Assembly: GCA_002104905.1 (NCBI GenBank)
Contig: MCFE01000185.1
Coordinates: forward strand, 1-64,000
Reading direction: 5' to 3'
DNA: 64,000 nucleotides
Origin: Basidiobolus meristosporus CBS 931.73
Taxonomy: Eukaryota > Basidiobolomycota > Basidiobolomycetes > Basidiobolales > Basidiobolaceae
Part shown: one piece after another, positions 24,419 to 37,167 of the stretch
Layout of the letters: every line of letters begins with the position of its first letter
How positions within the stretch are numbered: position 1 is the stretch's first letter
Position numbers and translations under genes: made by a program
Notes under the pieces: generated by a model
Told to the model about the DNA's origin: nothing
Database searches by the model: none
Seen by the model: only the letters and a program-made list of their open reading frames with translations

Positions 24419-26579
24419 ACTCTCTGCAATGTCTACTGCAGCTATTACTGGAATTTTTCCCTCTGCTGAAAAGTTGGATGGATCTAACCACCAAGTGTGG
24501 AAGGTGAGGATGAAGATGCTGCTACAAGAAAGAGGCCTTTGGGATATTCTCATGGGAGAAGAATGCCCTCCTAAAAACATGGGAGAGGAAGCCTTGAAGT
24601 ACCAGAAGAAAGAACAAAGTGCCTTTAGCTGCATTTGCCTTAATGTTAAAGACAAATTGCTAATTCAATGCTCAAGAGCAAAAACGGCAAAGAATGCCTG
24701 GAAAGCATTAGAAGACACCTACCAGTCATGTTCAGCTGCCAAGAAAATGTCATCAGATGATGACAAAAATTTGATCTCAAGTCCACCAATTATCAGGATT
24801 GAATCAGAGCATACAGTGAAAATTTTTTCACTCCAGAGGACTCTACAATGGTGGTTCAGCCAGAATCAGTGCTCAGGAATATCCCAGAAGTGATCATTCC
24901 AGTATCAAATGCCCGGAGATCCAATCAGACAAGAAATAGCCCAAATTACTATATCAATGGGGGTACAAACTTAGCCTATGTCTATTCAGTCCATGTTGAT
25001 GAACCCCAGACTGTAAAAGAGGCCCTAAATAGCCCTCAGACAAAGTTTTGGAGATCTGCAATGACTGAGGAATATCAGGCCCTGATGGAAAATCAAACTT
25101 GGGACTTAGTCAAATTACCAATCAACCAAAAATCAATTGGATGCATGTGGGTCTTCAAGACAAAATACAAGGCTGATAGTACAATTGAAAGATACAAAGC
25201 AAGACTTGTAGCCAAAGGATACTATTAAACAAAAGGACTTGACTATACTGAGACCTTTGCACCGGTAGCCAAGTTTAATTCCATCAGATTAATATTGGCT
25301 ATTGCAGCAAAATATAAGTTTTTTATTCATCAAATGAATGTAAAAACTGCATTTTGAATGGAGAACTTGATGAGGATGTGTATATGGACCAGCCTGATGG
25401 GTTTGTTGACCAAGATAACCCCCATTTGGTCTGCAAGCTTAAAAAGTCACTATATGGTCTCAGACAATCACCAAGAGCCTGGAATTGCAAGATAGATTCT
25501 TATTTGGAATCTTTGAGTTTCAAAAGAAGTAATGCTGACTATAGTATATACTATAAGCCAGATAGAACAAATCCAGTTGTATTAGCTCTATATGTGGATG
25601 ATCTTATTATAGCCACCAATAACCTAGAAACATTGGAAGAGACTAAATACAGCCTATCTAAAGAGTTCAAGATGTCCAATCTAGGAGAACTTAGTTACTA
25701 CTTAGGGATTAAGTTCTCCATAGACAGAAGTGCCCAGACTATCACCCTAAGTCAATCTAAGTATATTCAAGATATACTAAAGAAGTACAAAATGGAAGAC
25801 TGTAAACTGGCAGCTACCCCAATGGAGACAAACCTTAAGTTAGTCAAAACTCAACCAAATCAAGAGAGCTTGGTGCCATCTGAAAGCCCTGACTTTCCTT
25901 ATCAATCTATGATTGGCAGTCTGATGTATATCATGCTTGGAACACGTCCAGATATCTCATATTCAGTGGGAGTTGTCAGCCAACATAATCAGAACTATGG
26001 ATCTGATCATATTGCAGCAGTTAGGCGGATTTTTAGATACCTAAAAGGAACTGCTGATATCTGCTTAAGATACACTTATAAGGATTCAGAACAGGATCTT
26101 GTGGGATACTCTGATGCTGATTGGGGACAAAATTTAGAAGACAGAAGATCCACCACAGGATACACCTTTCTTTACTGTAAAGGAGCAATTTCATGGAATT
26201 CAAGAAAGCAACCAACCGTAGTACTTTCTACCACAGAGGCAGAGTATATGGCAGCCTGTGAAGCTACAAAAGAAGCAATGTAATTAAGAAAACTTTTTAC
26301 TGATTTAGGCCTATGTCAAAAAACACCTATTACTTTATTTCAAGATAATCAAGGATGTATACAATTAGGTAGAAATCCAACTTTTCATGCTAGAACCAAG
26401 CACATAGATATTAGACATCATTTCATACATGAAGCTATAGAGAATAACTTAGTTAGCTTAGCTTACTGTCCTACAGATGAAATGATTGCAGACATATTTA
26501 CCAAACCATTAGCTAGAGACAAGTTTGAATATCTTAGGTCAAAATTAGGACTAGTCAGTATGAACATTTAGCTGAGTGG
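24402..26579 (+). pseudogene. copia1 gag-RT-RNase H remnant
   Basis: The gag N-terminus (FPSAEKLDGSNHQVWKVRMK) runs to about 24750 and is then joined directly to the linker before reverse transcriptase (SSPPIIRIESE). RT follows, with WVFKTKYKADSTIERYKARL, an intact YVDD (LALYVDDLIIATN) and RNase H ([31 protein letters not shown]). Frameshifts near 24850 and 25350 and stops at 25226 and 26281 break the frame. Zinc knuckle, protease and integrase core are absent, as a copy-out derivative needing helper proteins would show. Confidence 0.85.
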
Positions 26580-26984
26580 GAGTGTTGTAAAGATTTGTAA
26601 TTCCACCTTAATACTCACCTAACTTAGTCACTTAAATCAATCACTTCCAATATCTCCAAGACTCTTACAACAGAAGAGCTGCTGCAACCACTTGATGTGC
26701 CTATTGATGTTCCAAAATTCCACTGTAGGCATTGTGATAGTCTTCTGGGTTCTTGACATTGATGCTTTGTCTTTGTTGTGATTATTGAGTTTTCACCTAA
26801 ATATTCATTCTGACTTAGTCACATAAATATGATTCTCTGATTAGCCTTCTGTCCCAACCAAATTTCTTGTTGGGATTTACTTAGAATATATTCACCAAAT
26901 TATCAGGTGCCCAGATTATGATCTTTCGCAAAGTTGTCCAAAAGCCCCCAAACCTTGCACACATATTCTTGGGACCTTCCTTAG

Positions 26985-29900
26985 TGTTGTAAGAGTCTTG
27001 GAGATACTGGAAGTGATTGGGAGAACAAGTAGATTATGTGGTTTTCACTTAATGATTTATTGAATATAACAGTAGTATTAATACTTTTACCTGGTCTAGG
27101 CATTACAAACACATAGAATAGGTTAACAAAGGTCCCAAGAGCATGTGTGCAAAGTTTGAGGCTGTTTGGACAACTTTGAGAATTTTTATGTTCTGGGTAC
27201 CTGGTATTTTGGTGAAAATATTCTATGTAAATCCCAACAAGGAATTTGGTCAGTATTCTCTAGGATTTGAAGATAATGATCTAAGTGACTAAGTTAGGTG
27301 AATATTTAGGTGGAAATTCAAATTTTTACAACACTCCCACTCAGCTAAATTTTCATACTGACTAGTCCTAATTTTGACCTAAGATATTCAAACTTGTCTC
27401 TAGCTAATGGTTTGGTAAATATGTCTGCAATCATTTCATCTGTAGGACAGTAAGCTAAGCTAACTAAGTTATTCTCTATAGCTTCACATATGAAATGATG
27501 TCTAATATCTATGTGCTTGGTTCTAGCATGAAAAGTTGGATTTCTACCTAATTGTATACATCCTTGATTATCTTGAAATAAAGTAATAGGTGTTTTTTGA
27601 CATAGGCCTAAATCTGTAAAAGATTTTCTTAACCACATTGCTTCTTTTGTAGCTTCACAGGCTGCCATATACTCTGCCTCTGTGGTAGAAAGTACTACGG
27701 TTGGTTGCTCTCTTGAATTCCATGAAATTACTCCTTTACAGTAAAGAAAGGTGTATCCTGTGGTGGATCTTCTGTCTTCTAAATTTTGTCCCCAATCAGC
27801 ATCAGAGTATCCCACAAGATCCTGTTCTGAATTCCTTATAAGTGTATCACAAGCAGATATCAGCAGCTCCTTTTAGGTATCTAAAAATCCGCCTAACTGC
27901 TGCAATATGATCAGATCCATAGTTCTGATTATGTTGGCTGACAACTCCCACTGAATATGAGATATCTGGACGTGTTCCAAGCATGATATACATCAGACTG
28001 CCAATCATAGATTGATAAGGAAAGTCAGGGCTTTCAGATGGCACCAAGCTCTCTTGATTTGGTTGAGTTTTGACCAAGTTAAGGTTTGTCTCCTTTGGGG
28101 TAGCTGCCGGTTTATACTATAGTCAGCATTACTTCTTTTGAAACTCAAATATTCCAAATAAGAATCTATCTTGCAATTCCAGGCTCTTGGTGATTGTTTG
28201 AGACCATATAGTGACTTTTTAAGCTTGCAGGCTAAATGGGGGTTATGTTGGTCATCAAGCCCATCAGGCTGGTCCATATACACATCCACATCAAGTTCTC
28301 CATTTAAATATGCAGTTTTTACATCAATTTGGTGAATAGAAAACTTATATTTGGCTGCAATAGCCAATATTAATCTGATGGAATTAAACTTGCTACCGGT
28401 GCAAAGGTCTCAGTATAGTCAAGTCCTTTTATTTAATAGTATCCTTTGGCTACAAGTCTTGCTTTGTATCTCTCAATTGTACCATCAGCCTTGTATTTTG
28501 TCTTGAAGACCCATCTGCATCCAATTGATTTTTGGTTGATTGGTAATTTGACTAAGTCCCAAGTTTGATTTTCCATCAGGGCCTGATATTCCTCAGTCAT
28601 TGCAGATCTCCAAAACTTTGTCTGAGGGCTATTTAGGGCCTCTTTTACAGTCTGGGGTTCATCAATATGGACTGAATAGGCATAGGCTAAATTTGTACCC
28701 TCATTGATATGGTAATTTGGGCTATTTCTTGTCTGATTGGATCTCTGGGCATTTGATACTGGAATGATCATTTCTGGGATATTCTGGGGTACTGATTCTG
28801 GCTGAGCCATGGTTTCAGAGTCCTCTGGAGGGAAAAAATTTTCATTGTTTTGCTCTGATGCAATCCTGACAATTGGCGGACTTGAGATCAAATTTTGTCA
28901 TGATATGATGTCATTTTTTGCAAATATTTTGAATTTTCATCAAATAGGACATCCCTGGACTTGACCAGCTTCTTTGCTTTGGTATTGTAGAGTCTGTATG
29001 CCTTACTCTCATTGCAGTAGCCCAAAAATATGCATTGTACACTTTTTGGTTCAAATTTTGACTGATTCCCGGCCAGTATTTTGGCATATGCTGTACACCC
29101 AAATATTCTTAGATGTTCTGCACTTGGTCTGTATCCATACTATGCTTCAAATGAAGTAGGATCACAAAGTATTCTGTTATAACTCCTATTTTAAGGTATA
29201 CAGCAGTGGCAACTGATTCCGCCCAAAAATTATAGGATAATTTTTGATCATGGATCATAAATCTTGCCATATCAATTATTGATCTGTTAGCTTGTTCTGC
29301 TACTCCATTTTACTGTGGGGAGTATGGTACAGTAGTCTGTTGCTTTATCCCATGAATTTTGCAGAAGTGGATGAAGAGTTTTGAGGTATATTCTCCACCA
29401 TTGTCAGAGTGTATTTTCTTGATTTTTTCACCAGTTTCTCTCTCCACCATGGCTTTAAACTCCCTGAGCTCAGACAGAGCTTCTTCCTTTCTCTCCATGA
29501 AGTAGACCCATGTGTATCTTGTATAATCATCAATAAAAGTGATTAAATACTTCATCCCGCCTAGAATAAATTTTGCATAGGTCCACACAGATCTGAGTGA
29601 ATTAGATCTAATTTTTTCTTAGTTTTCATTAACCCAGAGCTCTTGAACAGTTGTCTGGCTTGTTTCCCATATATGCAGGCTTCACAGTGCTCCAAATTAG
29701 CTGGGGGATGAATTTTCACTCCAGAAATTAGCTGATCTTTGGTCATTTTGCGCAAATAATCAAAATTGATGTGCCCAAATCTCCTGTGCCAAAGCATTGG
29801 TGTTTCTTCATTTAAGCTACTTATATTGGCTTCCAAATATAATGGAATATAAGTTAATTTGTATAGGTTCTGATCTCTGATACCCAAAGCAATATGAGCA

Positions 29901-30430
29901 CCATTTTGATTGGTGATCCTGCATCCAGAATTGTCAAAACTGAATCTGAGTCCTTCTGCTGAGGCCTTGCTTACAGAGAGTAGGTTCTTGGCTATTTCTG
30001 GTACATAGAGTACTTCTTTAAAGGTCAGTGTATGGCTTCCTTCACTGCTTCTGAGGTCTACTTGAATAGTTCCTTCTCCCACTGCATCAAGTATTCTATT
30101 GTCACCCATGAAAACCTTCTTAATTAGAATTTCTGATATTGGGTAAAAAGTTCTTTTTGGTGTGTAAAGTGTTGAGAAGCTCCAGAGTCAATATACCACG
30201 TCTGAGAATCCTTGTTTGTGGTCATATTTAGTGCAGATATGAATAGTCTATCTTCAGTTGTTGCAGCATTTCCATATTCAGGCTTCTTTTGCTGATAATC
30301 TCTCTTTTGGAGACACTGGTCTGATGTGTGTCCTTTCCTTTTGCAGTAGTTACAAAATGGTTGCTGTTGCCTTTGTAGGGTCTTGGGTACCTCCTTTGCT
30401 GGTTATCATTGCTTATTAAAGCATTTTCTA
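26985..30430 (-). mobile_element. copia2: minus-strand Copia lacking its 5' end
   Basis: The 3' LTR is 26985-27333 (349 bp, reversed) and is inserted in the 5' LTR of copiaB after TTCCTTAG. The internal region reads leftwards from a zinc knuckle near 30317-30370. The gag start, primer site and 5' LTR are missing; the border near 30430 is a deletion joint with decayed copiaB sequence. It is the best preserved pol of this family here. Confidence 0.85.
27345..30430 (-). pseudogene. copia2 gag(zinc knuckle)-PR-IN-RT-RNase H
   Basis: Read on the minus strand: a CCHC knuckle (CNYCKRKGHTSDQC, about 30317-30370), protease DSGAS at about 30176-30189, integrase with FIDDYTRY, SDNGGEY and NGVAEQ giving the D-D-E set (about 29590-28900), the RT N-terminal part (KTKYKADGTIERYKARL) and RNase H (27345-27815). 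Stops occur at 29310, 28433 and 27847. A deletion around 28130 removes RT from the YSI block to past the YVDD motif, so RT is non-functional. Confidence 0.85.
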
Positions 30431-32871
30431 TATATTGCAGTGGAGAAGAAGGCCTTGCCTACCAAAGACTCATTCAGTTATCACTCAAGCTGGTTATGAA
30501 GGAGAGTCTATCAAGCTGAAGAGTAAACATGTCAAGAAATTTAGTATATTAATGCTCTACCAATACCTAAGAAAATTGCATAATTCTAGCATTTGAGGGT
30601 CCAGATCAACAATGAGCTATATTGCTATATGTATTCATATGACCACAATTGACTGCTAGACAAGCTCTTGCTTAGGATATTATCCTGAATTGCAAAAAAA
30701 ATAGATCACCATTGAATGATTGCCAAAGGAAGACTTTACCAAATCTGTTGACACTCAAAATAAGGCTGAGAGTGCTAATACTGGAGCTGTTAAGCACCAT
30801 TTTGCACTACCTTTGAATGGGAAAAGCTCTCAGAAACAAGCTCCCTGAGTTGTAAGGATCCTGATGATATATGACACATATATATCCACCTGGAGTATGG
30901 ATATGTACTAAACAATCCAATGGAAGAATGATACATTGCATCAAGTGTTTTGATACTAAGACTAATCCACCAGGAGATAAATATGGAGCTGTTAGACATG
31001 CTAAAACTCTGGTTTGGACAAATCTATCAAAACTTATTTTTGATCTAAGTGGATGCCAACTTTGACTATAATACTCTCAAATAGTCAAATATTCTGGACA
31101 TATGGTGTCTTGAGGTCTTCTATGCTCAAGCACACTGTGGTCCCACCTGTAAGGAGGTCCAGAACCATCCTACAAAAGGAATATCCCTTGGATCATAAGC
31201 AGAGAAAGAAAACAACAAAAATGGAGAATACTACTACCACAAATTAGGGTACTTCCTAAATGGGGGCAAAACCTATGTAGGCTATATTTGGACTATCTGG
31301 CAATGCAGATACATTCCATGGAGCCTCTGGTGCAAAGTTTGCAAGCCAGAAGCCCCAGAAGTGCCTTGAAACTTCAACAGGATCTGTCAGATACTGTAGT
31401 ATACATCAGAGTAGATTATTTAATGCAGAAGTCTTGATGTCTGCTGTCTATGGAGCTGAAAGAAAAAGGTGCAAGGATAAACCTGATGGTTTTTATGGAT
31501 TCTGAAGACACTGAGAAGCTCAGCTAGTCTTACAAACCAAGCTCAAGGTCAATAATAACTACCAGGAGAATAGGGATAATCAAAGACCTTGTAAAGGAGA
31601 ATCCCACTTCTGGATAAGCTCAAGTATCTACTCTACAAGTATATTCTGATAAGACAAAAGCAGCTGTATCAGTCCAGATCAGTAGAAGCACTCTAAAAAT
31701 AGCTACCAAATGACTAATGGTACTTCTCTGACACCAAACTGGGTAAATCAAGAAGCAAGTGGACTTTGAATCTACCACAAACAAAGTAATCAGTCCAAAG
31801 AATGTTACTGCTACATAAGGAAGACAAAGATGACCACTCTAGATCATTTTTGCAGGTCTCAATAACTAAACAGATGTGGTCCAAGTGGGAGCTGGTCTTC
31901 CCAGCACAGAATTGAGCAAAAACCTTTTTTGGCCATGTTTGTATGTGCTGCTGTGCCAGGAAATGAGGATAATCTGGATCAGGCTTAAAGACAAAACCTT
32001 AACTTAGCCCAATATAGGTCATTTCTTTTACCTCATATAGCATCTGTATGATGGAAGTAACTGTCCCTGAACCAAATATGGACATACAGTGATGTTGTCT
32101 AAATGAATTTGACTTTTGCCTGGAAATAAGGAAACTCCAGAACTGCTGTAAATGACAAATCTTAACTTGACTAAAAGTGGGTCAAATTTGCTCAAGTAAG
32201 AAGCATTGGAGAGCCCAGAGGCTATATATCATTACAAAAATCTGCCAATTAGACTTATATTACTATTCCAGCCTGTATAACTGATCACAGCAAATGATCA
32301 GTATTTTTATCAGATCATTCTGATTTTTGAGAATATTATAAGGTAGATATGCATATTAAGTTAAAAGAATCCTGCTCAATTAAGCTGAACACAAATGTAT
32401 ATATTCTTGGATAATATATTTGTCCAGTATGCAACACAATTAAGTTATATACACCTATTACAGATTGCACACTCTCAATAAGTATTTATTACCCATGAAT
32501 ATTTTGCTGAGTGGGAGTGTGGTAAATATTAAGGTGTCACCTAAATATTCATGCTAACTTAGTCACATATACCTTATTCCTTGATTAGCATTCTGTCCTG
32601 ACCAAATTTCTTGTTGGGACTTTGTTAGAATATATTCACTATATTATCAGGTGCCCAGATTATGATCTTTCTCAAGGTTGTCCAAAAGCCCCCAAACTTT
32701 GCACACATATTCTTGGGATCTTCCTTAGCAGGCTCTACATGTTTGTTTGCTCTACTTTATCAAAAGTACAAATACCACACTTTTAATCAATAAATCTACA
32801 AGTGAATAACATGTAAATCCTCTAGTTCTCCACATCACTTCCAATACTCCTCAGAGTATTTCAACAGTCTT

Positions 32872-33655
32872 TGTCTTCAGGTGATGACATGCTAGAAGCC
32901 ATACAGCCTTGTCAATATTAGCTCACTCTTCATCATTGCACTCAATGGCTTCACAAATCTGTTATATATTTTAATTTTGGTCTTTGGTATAAATACCAAG
33001 TCTCTCCCTCTAATGCTGTGATAGAGTTTTCTGTGAACTTTATCTGTGAGCACTGTCATTTTGCATCAGAGAATTTGTGGTGTTTTCTGCTGTTCAATTG
33101 GGAAATGGCACAATTCTAGGCTGTAACATTGAGCTATCTGAGTTCCTTCTTTGCAGCATCAATACTGTGTAGACTGTCTGGGATATTGACTTCTCTACAT
33201 GTATTATCTGTTCATCCTGTCTTGGGACAGCTTGCTGAGTCCCCTGGGCCATTGCATCTATCCTATTTGCCACTGCACCTATATGCTTCATTAATGCTTT
33301 GGTAGAAGCTGACAATATACTGTCAAAACAGGTGGTGGTGATGTATGGCAGTCATTTGCTGGTCATCCACCAGAGGTACTGAGTCTGCTGCATTCTCATC
33401 AGCTAGATCATCATGATCAGCTCAGGCACTGCAGACTGCACAGATTCTTATTTGTCCACATGATGCACATCCTGGGAGGTCCACATTGTTGACTTCAGTG
33501 GGCACAGTGTTAATATGGTCTTTTTTGGTTGTAGCCCTGATTGCTGCACTGTATGCCAAAGCAAGCTGTTGTCCAACCATTCTTATGCTGCTGTCAGCAA
33601 TGGGGTTTGATTGGAGACCAGGTGACTTTGCTTTTTTTTTTGGCTGCATATATAT
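32872..33655 (-). pseudogene. Accessory gene of CACTA copy 1, 5' part
   Basis: Matches the N-terminal third of the accessory protein in copy 2: KALMKHIGAVANRIDAMAQ against KALMKQLGAVADRIDAMAQ, and LQRRNSDSSM against LQRRNSSSSM. It begins with the decayed PKKKAKSPG..PN start near 33645. Several stops and frameshifts. Confidence 0.75.
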
Positions 33656-33791
33656 AGAAGTGAGTCAAACCAACAGGGAAATAGTGTTACTGTCTCAAGC
33701 TCATCTGGGTACTAGCAAAAAAGTGATAAAATGGTGTTATATTGTAGAGTTTCAAGCTGCCTGCCCATTTACAAGAGAACTTTAATTCTAC

Positions 33792-34157
33792 TGAAATATT
33801 GGATGTTTGGTATCATTCAGCAGCTAAAAATTAGTTGACAGCTGTTGACTAGTCTTAGTCACTGTAGGACTCATATATAGCCCTGAAGCTGCTACTTTCT
33901 TTCAGATCTATGTCCCTGTGGGTATTCTTGCATAGTCAAGATCAAATAAGCACTTTTTTTAAGCATCATGCATTGACCCTGAGGTTGTGGCAGATTGCTT
34001 CCAAGTATTGAGAAGCCCTCCTGATGTAGTGTCATAGGTGTATTACTCCTACAAAGATACAAATACTTAACCTCTCTATGAACAAATAGCAGTTCAACTA
34101 ACATTACTATTTCTTGACAAGTTTCTTATATCCAATACACTTCTTAAATTGTAATAG
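33792..34157. mobile_element. Solo LTR, family D
   Basis: A 366-bp stretch starting TGAAATATTGG and ending with a decayed CTTAAATTGTAATA. A second copy is at 60278-60644 (end CTTAAATTGCAACA). It separates the accessory gene from the transposase start in copy 1. ATTCT/ATTCA on the two sides may be a worn target duplication. Confidence 0.65.
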
Positions 34158-34975
34158 ATTCAATGCCTTAAGTGAAGCAGAAAAAGATCAAGCAGCTATT
34201 GTAGCAAGCCTCTAAGCCATGAAACATGAAGACAGCATAGGGAGTATTACAAGGAACTTGGCCAGCATCTTGTCACACAAGTTATATCTGAGCACTCATC
34301 AGGCACCACTGTTATAGCATTATCTAGCTGGTCACTTAATACTTCCATAACAGTGCCTAGCTGCACTTGCACTGAGTCAAGTGAGCTTGCGGTGAACATG
34401 ACTTGCAAAGTAATAGATCTGAGGAAGAATGCTTACTGGTGGACTGTGCCCTTTTCTCTCCTCACAACAATACCCTGAATGAGCCTAGCAAAATCCCATA
34501 AGGAGATTACACAAGACTTGTAGAAAAAGATGCTAAGGACACTCTATGGAGACAAGTAGGCCCAGGAGTCCTTCTGCTGGTGAATGATGCAATGTTGTGG
34601 CTAGAGAAGTGGTGTGTTTCTACAAATATTAGTAATGAGGGTTATGAGGACCAATGATACCTCCTGCCAAAGTTATTCCAGGATGCTACTCACCATGTGC
34701 ATGGTACAAATGTACAACTGTCTTGTGGCTGGCAGTTTATAGCCCAGAGATCATCTTGATACCAGCATGTGCTAATAGTTGCCTGGCAATGCATTATCAA
34801 TCCTGCGCAAGAATCTCTGATATTTGATGGCAAACAATACAATAAACTAAGAAGTGATGGCCACTTTGAAGGTATGCATTGCCATGCTATTGCCTTAGCA
34901 CTTGATGAATTCTTATTAAACAAGTACCCTGTCACCAAATCCAGTGGATGTTACTGCTGTTGAATATGTGAGCTG
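34158..34975 (+). pseudogene. Tnp2 transposase of CACTA copy 1, N-terminal part
   Basis: Decayed match to 39480-40410 and 61650-62130, including the equivalents of SIGSITR, VNDAMLWLEKWCVSTNIS and the DEFLLNKYPVTKS block. Many stops. Cut by repeat R at 34976. Confidence 0.7.
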
Positions 34976-36133
34976 TAGTAATGGGGAGTATTCCATCACT
35001 ACAATATCTCAAAACCAATATTGCACTGATTTCATTATTTTGCTTTTGCTATTATAACACACAAATGAAAGATCAAGAAATTCTAACTTTGAAAGACAAA
35101 TGCTCAAGACCCTGACAAGCAATCCACACAAGAATATCATGTCATGCAGAACACTCTGTAGCCAACACATGTTTGAAATTATAGAAATTTGAAGCATGTT
35201 ATAAGGAGTCATGATCAAAAGAGTGCAACAACCATATATACTAGGCCTTGATTGCTAGGATGACAATAGTGACTTCAATTGCGTTTGACTTTTGACCCAG
35301 CCAATCAACCCATGTGATATCTCTACAGGTGCTGCACCTATGTCCAATCTATGCAACTGCAAAGTTTTAGCTTTGTACCACATGTGTTGCTTGCACAATC
35401 ACCCAAAACTTTGATCCTTCAGAATTTTTGTATATATGATTTCCCCAGCTGAAAATAAAAGAGAGCTTCTCTTTCCAGAATCTCCACACTACAATTACAA
35501 GATTAAAGGTTATAAGACTTCCCCTGCATCACTTCCACTGCTGAGTATTCTGACTCTGATTGGTACTACATCATTAAAGAGACTGCAAAGCACATACAAA
35601 TACAGCAGAAGTTCTACAAGAATACTACCACTTTACTGTTGGAGAAGTCCCTGCTAAGAAACCCTTCTACTCTAAAGACACCCCTTTAAGAAATTCTTAT
35701 ACTCTAAAGAAGCCCTTTAGGAACCCCTTTAGTGTAAAGTCTGCTTTAAAGACCACTGTAAGAAGCCCCGTTGTTCTAAAGACACCATTTTAAACACCCT
35801 TTTAGGCCTAAGGACCCATTTGAAGACCCTTACACCACATCCCTTCAGGTTAAGGGGGAGTTCAGAAATTCCATGTTAAGAAATATTGTCTTCCTCAAGC
35901 AAATAAGCCCAATAGTCAACAAAAGGTCAGAACACAACTGTAGATGTGAGAGCACTGCCTGTAGTATATTCTGAGCCTAAGATTGAGGATATTTGGGAAA
36001 GTTATATCTATAATTGGTATATCAAACTCCCATTGAGCTATTTCAGCTTTTGCATACTGGAAATTATTACATAGTGCTGATCAGCCTCTACATTGTAAGA
36101 CAAGCCCCTAACTAATTAGATCATAACACAACA
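34976..36133 (-). mobile_element. Repeat R, copy 1 (LTR-like)
   Basis: Inverted copy of 52814-53985. Read on the minus strand it runs from TGTTGTGTTATG to CCATTACTACA, so it has TG..CA ends and about 1.16 kb, the size of a solo LTR. Near 35650-35840 it holds a degenerate minisatellite of units like CTAAAGACACCCCTTTA. No ORF of note. Confidence 0.65.
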
Positions 36134-36853
36134 GTGCTTCAGGGGATTTACTTTCCAACTCACTTACATTATTATTTTCCAAACACCAACACTTCTAGCA
36201 TCATTTTCCCACAGAAAGAACATGCTCAAGTCAGCAGGCAGTTGCAGCAAAGCTGGAAAGCTATAAGCCATTGGCCAGAATAAGGAGTCAATCAATAACT
36301 GGCAATACTTAAGCTAGAGAGAATTTGCAGGTGCAAAGGAACTCACTAGGAGCAATGCACTTGCTCCTCAACAATATCCCTATAGTAATGATATATTTGC
36401 AAATAGGGCATTTCAAGCTAAGTTAGACCCCTGATACAGGGGAGGAACTATAAAGAGCTGGCAAGATACTACAGAGTATCTGTCACTTTAAAGTACATCT
36501 TACAAGCTCCAATCAAAATTGATACTTATATGCAACAATGCCAATGCAAGGACTAGCTGCACTGAATATGTCTTTATTTAAGTGATCTCCTGAAGCCATT
36601 TCTACTGAGAGTACATTGAAAGCATTAGCAGCTATATGTTGATTTATATGTGTATTTATCAAGAAGCAGATCATCAAAATCAATTTGGTATATCAAAACC
36701 TTTGATGCTAGAGCTATATAACAGGGTTTGAGTGTCTATAGCATATGCATATAGCTGAATGCATAGATCTCTGACACTGCTGTATTCATTCTCTGCTCCA
36801 TCTTGCTAGGTGCGTGGGGAATATTGGGCCATGCAGTACCTTTTGGGAGTTTC
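36134..36853 (+). pseudogene. Tnp2 transposase of CACTA copy 1, middle part
   Basis: Matches 62405-63030 in copy 3: the CAGCAAAG..GCAAGCTATAAGC block, then ACAATATC followed by GGGCATTTCAAGCTAAG, and the end IGPCSTFWEF against IGPCFTFWEF. CACTA copy 2 interrupts it in the WEF codons. Badly decayed. Confidence 0.7.
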
Positions 36854-37167
36854 TGACCCTATGGAAAATTATTGAGCTGATCCCATCAAAAGGCCATCAC
36901 AAACTTAATGTCCCATGTCAGGACTCTGTCCAGAGACCGTTGGAAAATAATTGCACCCCAGATTTCACAAAAAACTTTGTCAAAATTTTTCATCACAACA
37001 ATGTATAAGTGGCTTTTGATTGGTTCCCTGCCAATTTGCTCACTTTCTGATCCTGGACATTCTATTGCCTCCTACGTTTGTGTGAATTGATTGGCTATTG
37101 CCTCTTTATCACACTCCTTACTTCCTGACTCAGCCGTTTCTCTTACTTTTCATGCATACAAATTGAT

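Larger units (their letters stand above)
24308..26672 (+). mobile_element. copia1: non-autonomous Copia with 90-bp LTRs
   Basis: LTRs at 24308-24397 and 26583-26672, both 90 bp, start TGTTGTAAA and end CTCTTACAACA. A perfect 5-bp target duplication GAAGA lies at 24303-24307 and 26673-26677. The LTR equals the first ~55 and last ~35 bases of the 349-bp family LTR (1352-1700, 26985-27333). The internal part also lacks the gag zinc knuckle, protease and most of integrase. The same LTR deletion on both sides and the clean duplication show that the deleted form itself was reverse-transcribed and inserted. Confidence 0.92.
26774..32866 (+). mobile_element. copiaB: decayed Copia with TSD GTCTT
   Basis: The 5' LTR starts at 26774 (TGTTGTG) and is cut at 26984 by copia2. 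The 3' LTR is 32518-32866 (TGTGGTAAATATT...TTTCAACA), preceded by the purine-rich GCTGAGTGGGAG. The target duplication GTCTT is at 26769-26773 and 32867-32871. The LTRs share long blocks (CAAATTTCTTGTTGGGA, CAGGTGCCCAGATTATGATC). The internal region 30430-32517 has no long ORF and is too decayed to align by eye beyond its end. It lies in the accessory gene of CACTA copy 1. Confidence 0.8.

Noticed and set aside
35650-35840. CRISPR-like array
   Set aside because: Units are degenerate, without spacers, and lie in a eukaryotic repeat; it is a minisatellite.
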